Shown here piece after piece: positions 45,640 through 57,566 of a DNA stretch of 64,000 bases (positions within the stretch are counted from its first letter, which is position 1; every line of letters begins with the position of its first letter). Location of the stretch: positions 558,001 through 622,000 of the forward strand of contig JAPEUQ010000014.1 of NCBI GenBank assembly GCA_027946365.1. Reading direction: 5' to 3'. Origin of the DNA: Kalmusia sp. IMI 367209. Its lineage: Eukaryota; Ascomycota; Dothideomycetes; Pleosporales; Didymosphaeriaceae. Under the pieces are notes generated by a model. The model ran no database searches. It was not told the origin of the DNA and saw nothing but the letters and a program-made list of their open reading frames with translations. A program made the position numbers and the translations under genes.

Positions 45640-46634
45640 TTATGACGAAGGCTTAGAGTCCTTGTGTACCTCACCGCTCTGCTTCTTCGACTCGGCCTCC
45701 TGGCTCTTTGCCTTTGCAGCCGCCTTGCGCTCATTGATCCGTCGCTCCTCAGCCTCGACCATTTCTGCAAGACTAGTTAGCCGACTGTTCTCTGAATGTG
45801 GTAATTCACCCAGCCGAAACTTGCACGTTGCCTCGCAGCATAACGAAGCATGACAAGTCCAAACTTGAGCGATAAAGACTATACACGTACCTCTCCACTG
45901 GTCCTCTCCCGCATACCGCTCGTGGTGTATTCTCTTCTCGATTAAATGCTTATGCTCCGGGTCGTTCGGGTCCAATACTTTGATTGTCTCCCACCTACCC
46001 TTCCCCTTCGCAGCATCGTTGCCCTCAAACGCGAAACTTGCGAGCAGCGCTGACAGCGTCAGACCCTGTGCATACATACGCGCCTGTACGAGCTTCTGTG
46101 CGCCTGATAGCGCGCTCTGGCGGTTTACAGCAATCCATGACCCTGCCATAGAAGCTATCCAAAACCCGAAGAGGAGCGGATATCTGTTCTCGGAAGCCCA
46201 TTCCTTTGCACGCTGAGCAGCGGTTTTGTTCGCATTGTATAGTTCTTCTCGTTGACGCTCGCGTGCTAGTTCGCGCTGCTTTTCGGGGTTGTGCTCGATA
46301 TCGAAGCGGTTGGAGGCACGGTCGGCGGCAATGACAGCTGTTATGTAATGAGAACCTCATTCGGGGTATTGGGAGGTGGAAATCTGCATACCGACGAAAG
46401 AACCTGATGATGTGACGAGGAATGCTCGGAACGGTACAGAGAGGGCTCTGAAACTGGGATATCTCCTGCTCGCACCAACAACCGCAAGCCCACCTATTGC
46501 CAAACCAATACTACCACCAATCGTTCCACCCTTAACAGTCGCACTGCCCTTCCATTAGCACTGATTTGAATCCCTTCAGTCGGGCCTACTCACTTGTAAT
46601 GCGCCTGCTCCTCTTCTTTCGTGAGAATCTTCAT
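45640..46634 (-). CDS. RCF2: Respiratory supercomplex factor 2 homologue (HIG1 domain)
   Basis: Mitochondrial inner-membrane protein tied to cytochrome c oxidase and the III-IV supercomplex. Exons 46634-46594, 46543-46392, 46337-45891 and 45764-45640 give 254 aa. MKILTKEEEQAHY then TVKGGTIGGSIGLAIGG match the Rcf2 start and first hydrophobic hairpin. The HIG1 domain follows ERQREELYNANKTAAQ, with two membrane segments (YPLLFGFWIASMAGSWIAV and AQGLTLSALLASFAF) around QSALSGAQKLVQARMYAQG, which includes the family QxxxxRxxxQ motif. The C-terminus is a Lys/Glu-rich coiled tail (EEMVEAEERRINERKAAAK with DQW before it). The exon 1-2 acceptor is the CAG ending at 46544. Introns are GT-AG of 48-126 nt. 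Confidence 0.93.
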
Positions 46635-48258
46635 AGCTTTTGATCGCTTTGTTGAGTCGTAGGTTACGGACTCTGTAGCAGAGTGTCGGAAAGGTTATCG
46701 GTGGGGTGTGTACGGGCTGAACGTAAGGAGTCCACTTAGGCCAGCGGCGAAGGATGATTTTATAAAAGATAATGCTGCAGGCGGGCCGTAGGGCGACGGC
46801 AATGCTACTCAATGGTGACGTCGCCGAGTGTCCCGAGCTCCAGCGAGGCTAGGGTCGGCGGCATCCGGCTTACACAACAGGTACGAGATCTCGAACGATG
46901 CTCGGGTCAGTCCATCACGCGACATCTTGGGCGCTGTCGCTTTCGTGGGCTTTTGTAGACGCTTGCAAATTTGTCTGAGAATAGTGTTTCTCTGACGATT
47001 TCAATAGCATGTTCATCTCTAATTGGTAAAGAAACACAATTCGACCCTATAGATTTGGAATCCATAAATATCAATCAAGATGACGAAACTAGATCTCCAC
47101 GTCCATTGCTCACTCCTCCAGTAAAGCCCTGTTACGTTCAAGTAGTTAATCGCCCACACAAGCATTTGCGTGCCTCGTCCAGCGATGCGCTTTTTTCGGC
47201 ACCGCCTCGCCAATGCGACGCATAACACTCGGTGCAAACTCGAAATGCCGCTTCGGCGTCGCTCACGATGCCGCATGCCGCCCGCACGCCGCAACACAAA
47301 TATCGGCGCATCTAGCTCTCTCCTGACTTCGCAATACTGCTTGAATAAAAATTCTGTTTGTCAAGCCTCTCCTCCGTGATTTTTTCATGCTTCTCCTGAC
47401 GTGAATGTTGTATTGTCGACGTCCCGAAGGAGATCCGTCACGGCCCCGAGCATCTCCGAACTTCGCTCAATATCGGAGGAAAACCTCCACACGCGGAGAA
47501 CTATTCTCATGACGCAAACCTTCCCCATAATCCTGTGATATCCTGAAACCGTCACCTTTAGGCCTCGATTTTCGTTATTAGCCCTGATAGAATCCAAAGT
47601 CACAGCGACGTGACACCTCTTGGCTGCCTGGATAATCTCGACCACAATCTGGCTACAGAAACCATCCAAGGTTGCGTAGGAGTGCTTTTTCGTTTTCTTC
47701 TGAGTACCTAGACAATTTCATGCAATTCCGAGAAAAAAAAAGGATGCAAGAAGAGATATAGCCAGGATGTCATCAATTCTGAGAAAAGTACACACGTCCC
47801 AGTCGAGTAATTAGCTATGCCACCATTTCACCATTCCCCATAAGAAGGATACGCATACAAAGTATCAAGTAGCCCCATCAGCCATATCGCCTTGCCTCCA
47901 CGCTAATCCTGCAACTAGCCAAGTGTGGCTCGAGAAAATACCATACTAATCAAAGGGAAAGGTAAAGGTAATTTGTTTCCAGGAAATGATATCAAACCAA
48001 TCGAAAGTAGGAAACGCACCATTTTTCGTATCCCAACGACTTCGATCAATCTTTTCGACATGGAGCGTATCTTGGGCATATCCATGTTACCTTTTTCGAG
48101 ATTGAAAATGACAACGTGAACGAGCGCGAGCACGTTCATGGCTACGTGTGATACCCAAGCGGATAGTATGCTGCAACATTTGAACCGATTCCAGGAAAGA
48201 GGTGCCGAGTGGAGATAATTTCAGCTGACGATATCGTGTTCAGTGTTGGAAACAACAC
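46635..48258. other. Gap between RCF2 start and second PUF gene 3' end
   Basis: 1.6 kb. From about 46,960 it turns AT-richer and rich in short open frames. A 94-codon minus frame at 47385-47669 has a protein-like composition but no recognised motif; it could be a gene relic. An A10 run sits near 47735-47745. Nothing is called. Confidence 0.45.
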
Positions 48259-50739
48259 CTAACGGAAGCTACCATACGCGCTGCTGCCGCCACCGCGATG
48301 GGCGTTGGGATAGTTGCGCGAGATGAGACCACCAGGTGGACCGGGACGGGTCGCAAGTGCTGGGTTGCAGCAGAGCATCGCAACACGGGAACCATACTTA
48401 GAACCGCGGAGGGAAACCATGTGCTTGCGGATGTGAGCAGCGACAAGGTCACGGTGGTGGGCACTGCTATTGGTGAGGATGTACTGGATCAAGTAGTTGC
48501 CGAACTGGTCACCCGCGACTATTCGGTCTGTTAATATAGCTCATAGTCATATCTAAGAGACCCAACTTACTGTCAATCAAAGGCATACGCGGACGATCTT
48601 GGCGACCCTCGCAAACCCTCTCAAGATAGCGGTCGAGGAAATCGTTACCACCAATCTTGAGGCACTTCTCGATCACCTTGGACGCATACTGATCGACGCT
48701 GTAGTCGGTTGCGAACCGAAGGATGTGGTCGATAGCTCGGCTGCGGTCAGCAGGTGCGCCGTGCTCGCAGATGTGCTGAATGCACCAATTACCGAACTGT
48801 CCATGAGAGATCACATCGATGCTGGCCAAGACCTCGTTGATGCATGGCCGCTAGAGTATAATTAGTACACATTGTGCTTGACGATCTCATGTACACACCT
48901 TGTCTTCCTCGAGACAATTCTCGAATATGTTCTGGACAACAAGACTACCGGTCTCTCCTAGAGCAACCTCGTGCCACATCCCACGGAGAGCCTCGTTGAC
49001 ATAACGCATGATCTGTGGGGGCGAGTCGCTCCAGCGAAGCTCAAAGAGCTTCTGCCAAACGTGGCAAGCATATCGGTGGATCACGGTTTCGGGAATACGA
49101 CGAAGGAGCTCATGCACCATGGTAGCCTTGTATTCCTCAGGAACGCAGTCGAAAGCCTTCTGCACGACATGACAACCGAACGGATCCATACTCAGTGTGA
49201 GTGTATTGCCGCGAATTGCACCAGCGATGGCAATGACCTACAAAGATACAAGTTAGAATCAGTCATCAAAGTAAGTAGGGTGACAACCTACCTGATCTGG
49301 GGTGCCGTGCTCGAAACAACGCTGCACAAGGAAGTTGCCAAATCGGTTGATCATCAGGGGATACGCTTGAGAGATGATCGACTCAACAATGTCGTACTTC
49401 TGGTCAGCGGTGCCGACCTTAAGCTTCTGCTGCAAGAAAATGGAAGCCTGCTGATCATTGTTGCAGATGATCTTGTCAACAATATACCTCCAGTTACAAC
49501 TCATGTTGCGATCCAACAAACGGCGATAATTCATTGGCTCCATAGGTGCAACATACTGAGCGCCACTTCCCACATCAGAGGGCGGCTGAAAGTTACGTTA
49601 GCCAAGTACTGAAAAGTACTGAATGGACGTCTGAATCATACCTGAGAGTTCCAAGGCGATGGACCCATGGCGGCATTAACGCTGAACTCGGACGCTTCTG
49701 GAGAGAGCCTAGGACCCATGGATCCAATTGGAGTTGGCTGGTAGGGTGTATACATCTGCGGACCCAAGTATTGATTGTACATCGGAGGCTCGAAAGCAGA
49801 TGCGGGGCGGCTCGGCGGGTTACTACCACCGCGGAAGCTCTGATCGAGCGGAAAGTGGGTAGGCTCGTTCAGATAGTTGTTTCGACCGCGGTAGTTTGGC
49901 TGGGGAATTGGTGGACGTAAAGAAGCCTGCATGTTCGAGAAGCCTTGTTGAGTGCCAGCGTTGTAGAAAGGACGGGTCTCGGCGCCCCAAGGATAGCTGG
50001 AACGGTTTGCTGCATTGAATTTGTTTTGTAGCTGCGTGAGTGTTTGCTCCGTCACTTCCTCGGAGTATCCAAAATCAGCCTCTGATGACTGGCCAAGATG
50101 CTCAACGGTAGACTTGGCTACGTGGGTACTGTGTAGCTCCTGGTTCACGCGGGCAACCTTATTGCGCGCCTCGACCAATTGAGCCTTGAGCTCCCGCAAT
50201 TCGGTGGTCTTGATGTTGGTGGTCTCTGGCTCAGTATTGGGGGTACTGCCAGGGTACTCATCCGTAGCAGGGGTCATCGGGATAGAGCCGTTGGAGGAGC
50301 CGTACTGGTCGTGGGGAGAGGACCGCTCGTTGAGGCGTTGGAGAAGAGAGTCGACAACAGATGGTTCGTCAAGCATGCTCTGCTCGATCTTAACCTTCTG
50401 TAATGATCAGTTGTCATAGTGCAAGGTGAAGAGGGAGGCCTGGGATTGATTGGGTACATAACATGATCAACTAACCTTGAAAGCATCAATGTTCGGCTGC
50501 GGCATCATCTGGTTGCCCATAGTCGATGAGCCCAGTGGGCGCTTCGCACCCTGCACATTGGAGGTCAACGACACGCCGCCATGCCATATGGAAGGGTATT
50601 GGCGAGCGCGAGTGCCTACCGGCCCATAGCCTAGTACCTCTGGAGAAGTGTCAAGCCTGAGGTCGGTACGAGGGACAGGAAACCTGGAAACGGCCTTCCG
50701 GGGAGTGGGAGAGCCGTCCGAAGTAAGATTGAAGCTCAT
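48259..50739 (-). CDS. Divergent PUF-family RNA-binding protein
   Basis: Second PUF protein in the window, from a clade unlike Puf4; it resembles fission-yeast meiotic PUF-type proteins, but I am not sure of the orthology. Exons 50739-50476, 50397-49642, 49585-49292, 49237-48899, 48850-48571 and 48527-48259 give 733 aa. The first ~340 residues are low-complexity with a short coiled coil (TTELRELKAQLVEARNKVAR). The PUF domain (~370-690) begins NYRRLLDRNMSCNWRYIVDK, then repeats with FGNFLVQRC, FGCHVVQKA, YACHVWQKL, TGSLVVQNI, FGNWCIQHI, YASKVIEKC, FGNYLIQYI and YGSRVAMLC. Repeats 3-5 carry off-consensus RNA-contact residues (CHQ, CHQ, SLQ), so its target motif should differ from UGUAnAUA-type sites. 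Repeat 8 keeps no Gln. The C-terminus is Gly-rich. Confidence 0.9.
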
Positions 50740-51659
50740 GTTGCTGTCGGGTATCTGGTAGATTCGAGAGATCCGAGATATCAGGCTCGAGATAAGATGA
50801 AAGACAGAACTGCGTTGATGGCCCGGTTTGCGGCGTAAATGGCCAGATTAGATAGAAACCGGTCGCTGAAGAAAGAGGTAAGCAAGTCAAATAGCAGCTT
50901 AAATGCGCGCGGGCTGCTGTGCGTTGCGTCCCTGATGGGCAGCAGCGATAGCAACTAACGTGCAAGGACCGACGAGAACGACGGTGATTGTTGAGAGAAG
51001 AAGAAAGAGAGTGGTGAGAAAAGAAGGTGGAAGCAGGTTGTGTGGTGAGAGTTTGAGCAGGACGAAGCTGCGGAGAACAACCTAGAAAGGCAGGCGCGAC
51101 AAAGGCAGGCGCGTCAGAGACGCGGGGTATCAGCTTCACTCGGACGGAACGCGTCAAGAGTTAGCAAACGGCGGCGCTTCACTGGGTGAACGCACTCAAG
51201 ATACTACGCGTGGAGCTCAAGAACGCGCGCCTGTGAAGGTGAGAGGTGAAATGCACGCAGGTGACGCTAAAACAAATGCATGGGAAGTAGCGAGCACTTC
51301 CTCGAAGTACAGGCGCGCAAAGTCGCGGGTCAGTACAGAGGATCAAGGCTCATCTTGCGGAGAGTGTATACTGTAACCGAGAGCCAGTCGCCAGCTTTTG
51401 CCTAGCGAGCTACCTCAGCATACATTCAGTCTAATAAAAGTGATCAGTATAGACTGGTAGCAGTTATTATGAATATCACTTACTAACCCGGGGCGTTCTT
51501 ATGACAACTCATGACATAGTAACCAGGAAAAATGTGAATAGGGGCGAAGAGAACTTCAGAAATGAAATAAGACAAGCAAGCAAGGACAGCGAATGGCCGA
51601 AAACCGATATTTTGACTTCGCTGTATCGGAATATTCTTAAAATGCTGCGCGAAAGAGCA
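50740..51659. other. Upstream region of second PUF gene and 3' flank of serine hydrolase
   Basis: 920 bp. A purine-rich plus strand near 50,870-51,070 is a pyrimidine-rich leader on the PUF gene strand. A 168-codon minus frame (50651-51157) overlaps the leader and is not supported. Confidence 0.5.
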
Positions 51660-54600
51660 TCAGGATACAACAGACGAGGCTGTTACCTTCCAATCAGAGT
51701 CAAAGAAGCCCATCGCGAGCGCACCATCAACACCTTTCCACTTCGCTTTCTCATTTAGAACCACGAAATCTGGCTGGCCAACGCCAGTGACCATCGGCAC
51801 CAACCTCGCGGCCTGAGCTAACGCCTCCTCATCGGTTCCCCAGACGATAAGCTCCAATCTTTCACCTTGCAGCGGCCTCAGGAATGTAGCACCGATAGAT
51901 GCCCCTTCTTGACCAAATTGATGTTGCGCACCTCTGCTATCATGGACTGAGATGCCGGAGGCTGATGGCCGAACAGGAAAGTCTGAGAGCATACCGAGAG
52001 GCGTGTTGTCGCCGAGAGCGAGAGTGATAACGTTGCTAGAGTTGTTCTCGATACTGCTCCAAGACTTTGATGAAAGGATTTCAGAATCAGCTTGGAAGTA
52101 TTGGTGTAGGTTTCGTGATATCTGGACTGCAAGATGCGTAGTTGTGATGGCGCCTAGGTGACGGATGATGAATGGGCCTTTCGTGCGTAGTATAGCGGTC
52201 ATTGATCCCAATTGCCTTCCGCGACGCTTCTGCGAATCTTCGCTGAGAGGTACAACAGCCCAACCTCCGCTGCTTTTCGAGATTGTTATGGCTGTAGTGC
52301 CTTGATCCCTTGTGATATCCGAACCATCGATCGTCAATTCTTCGGTTCCCCAAATCGCGGGATCGAATTCTAAGCTTAACACATTCGAAGTTGCGATTAC
52401 ATGCCCCTTGACTTTTAATCGTCCATACTGCCCGGGATCTTCTAACAGAAGCACCTTGATGCCAGCCTTCGAACCTGTGTCTCCTGGGTCGCCGACTACA
52501 AATTCGAATTCTTCCAATCTCCTTGGAATAGTGTCGTTATTTCGGGTGTGTGTATAGTAGAACTCGACTAACTGTGGCGTGGTCATGACGGTATCCCACC
52601 AGTGATTCTGACCGGCGACTTCGTTGTAGCTAGAATTCGTGCCAGAGAGGAATAGCTGTTGAGCTAAAAGCCGCGAATTGTATGCAGGTACATTGTCATC
52701 TATTTCGCCGTGTTGCTGCTGTATTGGGATCCCATGGGCATTTGCCATAAGCATCTCATGTCGGTAGCTATTAATTGAAGCACTGAGTACCGCTGTTCGT
52801 CGGGGATCTGCGGGCTGCCAAAGCTCATACGGAACATATTCTACGGCGCGTTAGAGATGAACAGAGTAGGTGTGTGGAGCATACTTTGAATTGAAGCGTA
52901 GCCTGATACGGGCGCAGCGGCCAGAATCTTGTCTGGTCGATGTGTGAGACTATACCAGGTGCCTTGCCCTCCGTTGGAGTGACCGGAAACAATCCACCGG
53001 TTTACATCCACACCTGGACCTTGCCATCCAACATGTCGAATCCAGTCTGGTATGCTGCTGACGGCGGCCTCAACGTCGGCAAATCCCCAATTATCTAGCT
53101 TATGTCAGCTGAACCTCATTGACAAAGGGGCAAGTATTTTACGCCAGTCATCCCCCGACCATGGCGTCACACCTGTGGGGAAAAGAATAAACGCGCAGAG
53201 ATCTGGTACCGGATCGAGAGCGTGTGCAACCATGCCATTGTCTGCTTCTAGACCTGCCCCTGTATATTTATGTGCGTTAGCATGTATTTCGGACGCATTA
53301 AAGGCACGGAAAAGGCGTCGCGAGGTGGTCATCGTGTGTACTATGAAAATTGATCTACAATGCGTCTCCCAATTTATATTCTCATATAGTATAAACTCTG
53401 GGTAACTCACCATGTAGTTGTAGAAGAATCGGCGAGCTTGTGGCAATTCTACGCGCACATGTTGCATTCTTTGCAGGAGGCCTGAGCATTGCATACGAAA
53501 CGATGCCACCAGGGTGCAAAAAGGTGATCTTGTGTGGTGCGTATACCGATGTCCTAGTCAAATTCTGCGACACTTCCAAAGTCGAAAGGCGGCCGCTACC
53601 GACAGTCCTGTACGTAATGAAATATGTTATAGAAGATGCGTTATGGGCAGGTAAAGAAACAGTCAGGATTACCGGCCTCGTCTGACCAGAAACAAGTACT
53701 ATACCAGAACCATCGTTAGAACTTGAATTGTTTGTCTGTACTGCAGTTAGCACCCGCGAGCCCTGCGCGAGAACCATTTGGGGACCGAGCCCCTGCAAGG
53801 AAATGAGAGGTCCCACATCGGAAGAATTGATTTCGACGATTTCTACATCATCTTCGCCGCTATTTCGAAGAAACACAGATCCATATGGCGAAGCCAGCTG
53901 TCCGTCAACAACGTCTGAGATGAGTATACCAGGCTTAGCTAGCTCTAAGGTTCCGCTCGCTTGTTCAGCATGCACCACGACGTCGATAGTCGGCGCAAGA
54001 ATTCCACCGAAAGCTCGCACGTCTCGCACGAGACGAAGGTTGACCTGATGTTTCCCGGGGGATAAGTGAATTACTGGAGGCGCTTTTCGGAAGGTAAAAA
54101 AATCACCTCCAAAGTAATGAACATCGTCAACCCAGTATTCCAAAATAGCGTCCGTGTACAGAACCAGATGCTGAGTGCTGTTACTATGCACAGTAAGCTC
54201 CCCACGCGCCCATGCTTGATACTGGACAGCTGCCCATCCATAGACGATTTTGAGGAAGTCCCAATCAACATTGGAGTAGGCTACACTCAAAGTAGCGTTG
54301 GCAGAAGTCGAGGATGTGGACGTCTGTGTTGCATCTGTAAGGTTCCACTTGGCCGTTCCATTGGAGGGCAAAGAGCTCCGGAATTGCGCATCAGGGTCAT
54401 ATTCAAGGGATCGGAAACCCCCAATATACTCGAGAGGGTCTGCTCCCCAAGTAGCCTCTGTGGAGCTGTTAGTCTAGGGCACTTCGTCCACAGCGCACGC
54501 AATGATGCCATGCCTCTTGTCCCGATCTGAAACGGCCCCAAGATCTGCCATGAATTGCTGAACGAGAATGGTGCATTTTCTTCCCGAACGCTCAGCGGAA

Positions 54601-54688
54601 CCATTACGCGTTCAGAGGGTGTCGAGTTGCAGAGCACCGCCGACAGCCACCAAAACCACAATGCGAAGTTGGAACGAGTAAACATCAT
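51660..54688 (-). CDS. Large secreted alpha/beta-hydrolase, peptidase S9-like
   Basis: Predicted extracellular serine hydrolase. Exons 54688-54514, 54457-53411, 53259-53143, 53094-52885 and 52840-51660 give 909 aa. A signal peptide is visible (RSNFALWFWWLSAVLC). The N-terminal ~400 residues are beta-rich with many NxS/T sequons. The hydrolase core shows TGVTPWSGDDWHNWGFADVE, the nucleophile elbow VSGHSNGGQGTWY (Ser ~486), HGEIDDNVP as the acid-bearing loop, and AGQNHWWDTV as the catalytic His. The ~300-residue C-terminal part is a beta-rich domain. The first intron is odd: if the donor is GC (54513) the join reads QIGTREATWGADPLEYIGG, the form I recall from related fungal proteins; a GT donor at 54498 also keeps frame but inserts GMASLQ in place of E. 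Substrate unknown: prolyl-oligopeptidase-like peptidase or esterase. Confidence 0.85.
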
Positions 54689-55073
54689 GCAGCAGACTGC
54701 AACACGTTTGAGTGCTCACGACGGGAGCTGTGAGGTAACGGGTGGCGCAAGCGGGATCGGACGTCATTGGATTAAGCACCAAGCCCGCATCTTGGCGTGA
54801 ATTGATTGCCCCTGTTGCAGAGCCGTGGCGCCAAATTGGGCGCGGGATGTAGATGTCGCTAACGACAGCCGCAAGCAACGGCGCAGCGCCAGCCATCCTC
54901 CTTCTCAGACCTTGTGCGAGCCCTCGGTCGCCGCCTTGTACGACGCTGCGCTATTCCAGGGAGGACCAGTGCATTCAGGCCAGATCAAGCTCCGATTCCG
55001 ATCGCATCATCTTAGTTCCCCATGGCTTAACGAACGACCTGCGATAGCAATACAAAATCCTGGCCCAGCCACC
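54689..55073. promoter_or_regulatory. Divergent promoter region, serine hydrolase and Sly41-type transporter
   Basis: 385 bp between divergent starts. The transporter frame is open back to 54825, but the only well-placed ATG (ACCATGG context) is at 55074. Confidence 0.5.
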
Positions 55074-56756
55074 ATGGTTTCAGACTCCAATGCAACGTTC
55101 AAGTTCCCGGCTTTCCAGCCCGATCTGCTGCCGACGCATGAAGAGGAGCCGTTCGGCCTCACATCGCGAACCCCCAGCCCAAGTCGCAACTATCAACCGA
55201 ACGGAAACACGCATACCCCCGACCGTTGGCAGCCGCGGAAAGAGCAGAGAGCGGGATATGCGAATGGCTCCGCACATGGCCCTACTACAAGGCATGGAAG
55301 GCAAAAAAGTCTGAGTGAAGCTATTAGGACGATACGGACACGCAAAGCGAGCGTCAGTCAGAATGCGCACGAGATTGCAGACGCGCTCAAGGCGCCGGTG
55401 TCACCTACGCTCATTGTATGTGCGCCGCCGTGAAACTGCTAAACGGATCGCTGATGCACGTAGATACTCTGCGGCGTTTGGTACATGACCTCCATCGTCT
55501 CCAACACATCTTCTAAAGCAATTCTCACGGCCCTCCCGAAACCCGTCACGCTCACCATCGTACAATTCATGTTCGTCTCTGGATGGTGCTTGTTCCTGGC
55601 AGCGCTGGCTAGAAAATACCCCCGCCTGAAGCAGACAATGCCCTTCCTCAAGTACGGGATCCGCCCGCCGACCAAAGAACTCATCATGACCACGCTGCCT
55701 CTCGCCTTCTTTCAGATCGGTGGACACGTTTTAAGCTCAGATGCTACAAGAAGGATACCCGTGTCTTTGGTCCACACCATCAAGGGCCTATCTCCCTTGA
55801 TGACCGTGTTTGCGTACCGCATCTTCTTCAAGATTCAGTATTCGATACCTACCTATCTCTCGCTGATTCCACTCACACTGGGTGTGGTCATGGCCTGCTC
55901 TGCGGATTTCAATGCTAATTTCATGGGTCTGGTCATGGCGTTTGCAAGTGCCGTCCTTTTTGTCACGCAGAACATTATATCCAAGAAGATATTCAACGAC
56001 GCTGCGGCTGCTGAGAAGGAAGGACTTCCGCCATCGCGATTCACGAAGCCCGACAAGCTGAATCTACTATGCTATTCGTCGGGGCTTGCGCTTATCTTGA
56101 CGCTTCCACTTTGGTTGTGGTCCGAAGGCTTCACGCTTTTGGGCGACTTTCTACACGACGCTTCAATCAACTTGAACGATCACCCAGAAGCATATGATCA
56201 TGGACGCTTGTTTCTCGAATTCATTTTCAACGGTACATTCCACTTTGGTCAAAACATTGTCGCTTTCGTCCTGTTGTCCATGATCTCGCCAGTTACGTAC
56301 TCGGTTGCCAGTCTCATCAAGCGCGTCTTTGTCATCGTATTTGCCATCATCTGGTTTGGGAAACCTATGACCAAAGTCCAAGCATTCGGCTTCTTCCTCA
56401 CTTTCCTCGGACTGTATCTTTATGATAGGACATCGGACGCTGCAAAGAAGGACAAACAGGCTCGAGCATTGCAATCCAAAGCACAAGGCACGCTATTACC
56501 TCTTACCACTGACAAATTGCCGCGACCTACTTTCACGGCGAGCCCAGCGACTATGTCCGCCGGAACTGGGGCGTACCCACTGTCCAATGTGCCCATAGAA
56601 GCCCGTGATGCCAAGAGAGACGACAATATAGGAGCAGTTAGACCTAATGGAAACGGTCAGCCAAACTGGCTACCACCCGGCACGAAGCAGGAGGAAACAT
56701 GGCTGGCTAATGGTATTAATGGAAATCCTAGTGGCGTTGGTGTTACGTTCGGGTGA
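55074..56756 (+). CDS. SLY41: Triose-phosphate-translocator family transporter, Sly41 type
   Basis: Drug/metabolite-transporter superfamily member of the TPT branch. Yeast Sly41 is an ER membrane protein that, overexpressed, bypasses loss of Ypt1 in ER-to-Golgi traffic. Exons 55074-55415 and 55464-56756 give 544 aa. The first ~110 residues are hydrophilic and Ser/Thr/Arg-rich (FGLTSRTPSPSRNYQPNG). About ten membrane segments follow, starting IILCGVWYMTSIVSNTSSKA. Family signatures: HVLSSDATRRIPVSLVHTIK, GLSPLMTVFAYRIFF, AFASAVLFVTQNIISKKIF, NFQN-equivalent HFGQNIVAFVLLSMISPVTY, and SLIKRVFVIVFAIIWFGKPM. The C-terminal ~110 residues are cytosolic and low-complexity. Upstream in-frame codons from 54825 lack family similarity. 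Confidence 0.93.
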
Positions 56757-57566
56757 GGTATTTGAGGCTTGTTTGGAGTTCTGGCTGTAGCATGTGAGGT
56801 ACTTGTATTGATATTTTGGTGATGAACAAGACATCAAGAGCCTTAGAAGCATTGAATAGGCGTTTTTAGCACGGATACGGGAAGGCTATGTATGTTTAGC
56901 AGATCACTTGCACACGCAGGCACTTTTACAAATGGTTTATATGCTCATGAGCATGTATCTAGCTGTTGATCAAAGTGATACGATTACAAAGGTATGAATA
57001 AAAGCTTTGGACGACGGATCTGCCGTACACAGGTGACCCTTATGATCCGCTTTATGGGCCGTCACCATATCGTGTAATGTGGAGGTGGGCGGCAACGAGT
57101 GGGCGGAGGGGCCATTTGATGTATTTGGATAATGCGGTACAAAGAGGGGGAGGAGAAGATCTAGCTTCTCTTTAGTCTTCAGACTGTTGTTGTGTCAACG
57201 TAGAGGTGCTCTTTACTAATTATGAACCAAGGCAATGTATTCAGCGCCAAGACAATTCGACGGCTGCCTGCATGCGGCAAATACATGTATGTTGTCTCGA
57301 TGCAAACGTGATTTCATAGACACCCAAACATCTGGGGGTTGTCAGTGAATGTTAGGCCATGTGTCCTCCCATAAAGCTTGCAGCGTGATGCACGCCTTCC
57401 GTCATGGGGACGGTAACAACCACCGGCGTGGCTAAGCGAGCGCAGTCAGCGAATCGAGGCCACGGCAGCTCAGCGCCCTCGGCAGCCAGGTGACATCAGG
57501 CTGGCGCACCCTTTTCCAAACACCAATTATTCCTTAGCCCGCGCCGCGTAAAGGCCGTACCGTACC
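56757..57566. other. Intergenic gap SLY41 to SEY1
   Basis: 810 bp. 3' flank of SLY41, then the SEY1 promoter. No gene seen. Confidence 0.55.

Noticed and set aside
47385..47669. 94-codon minus-strand frame
   Set aside because: Protein-like composition but no motif and no flanking exons; could be a relic, not enough to call.
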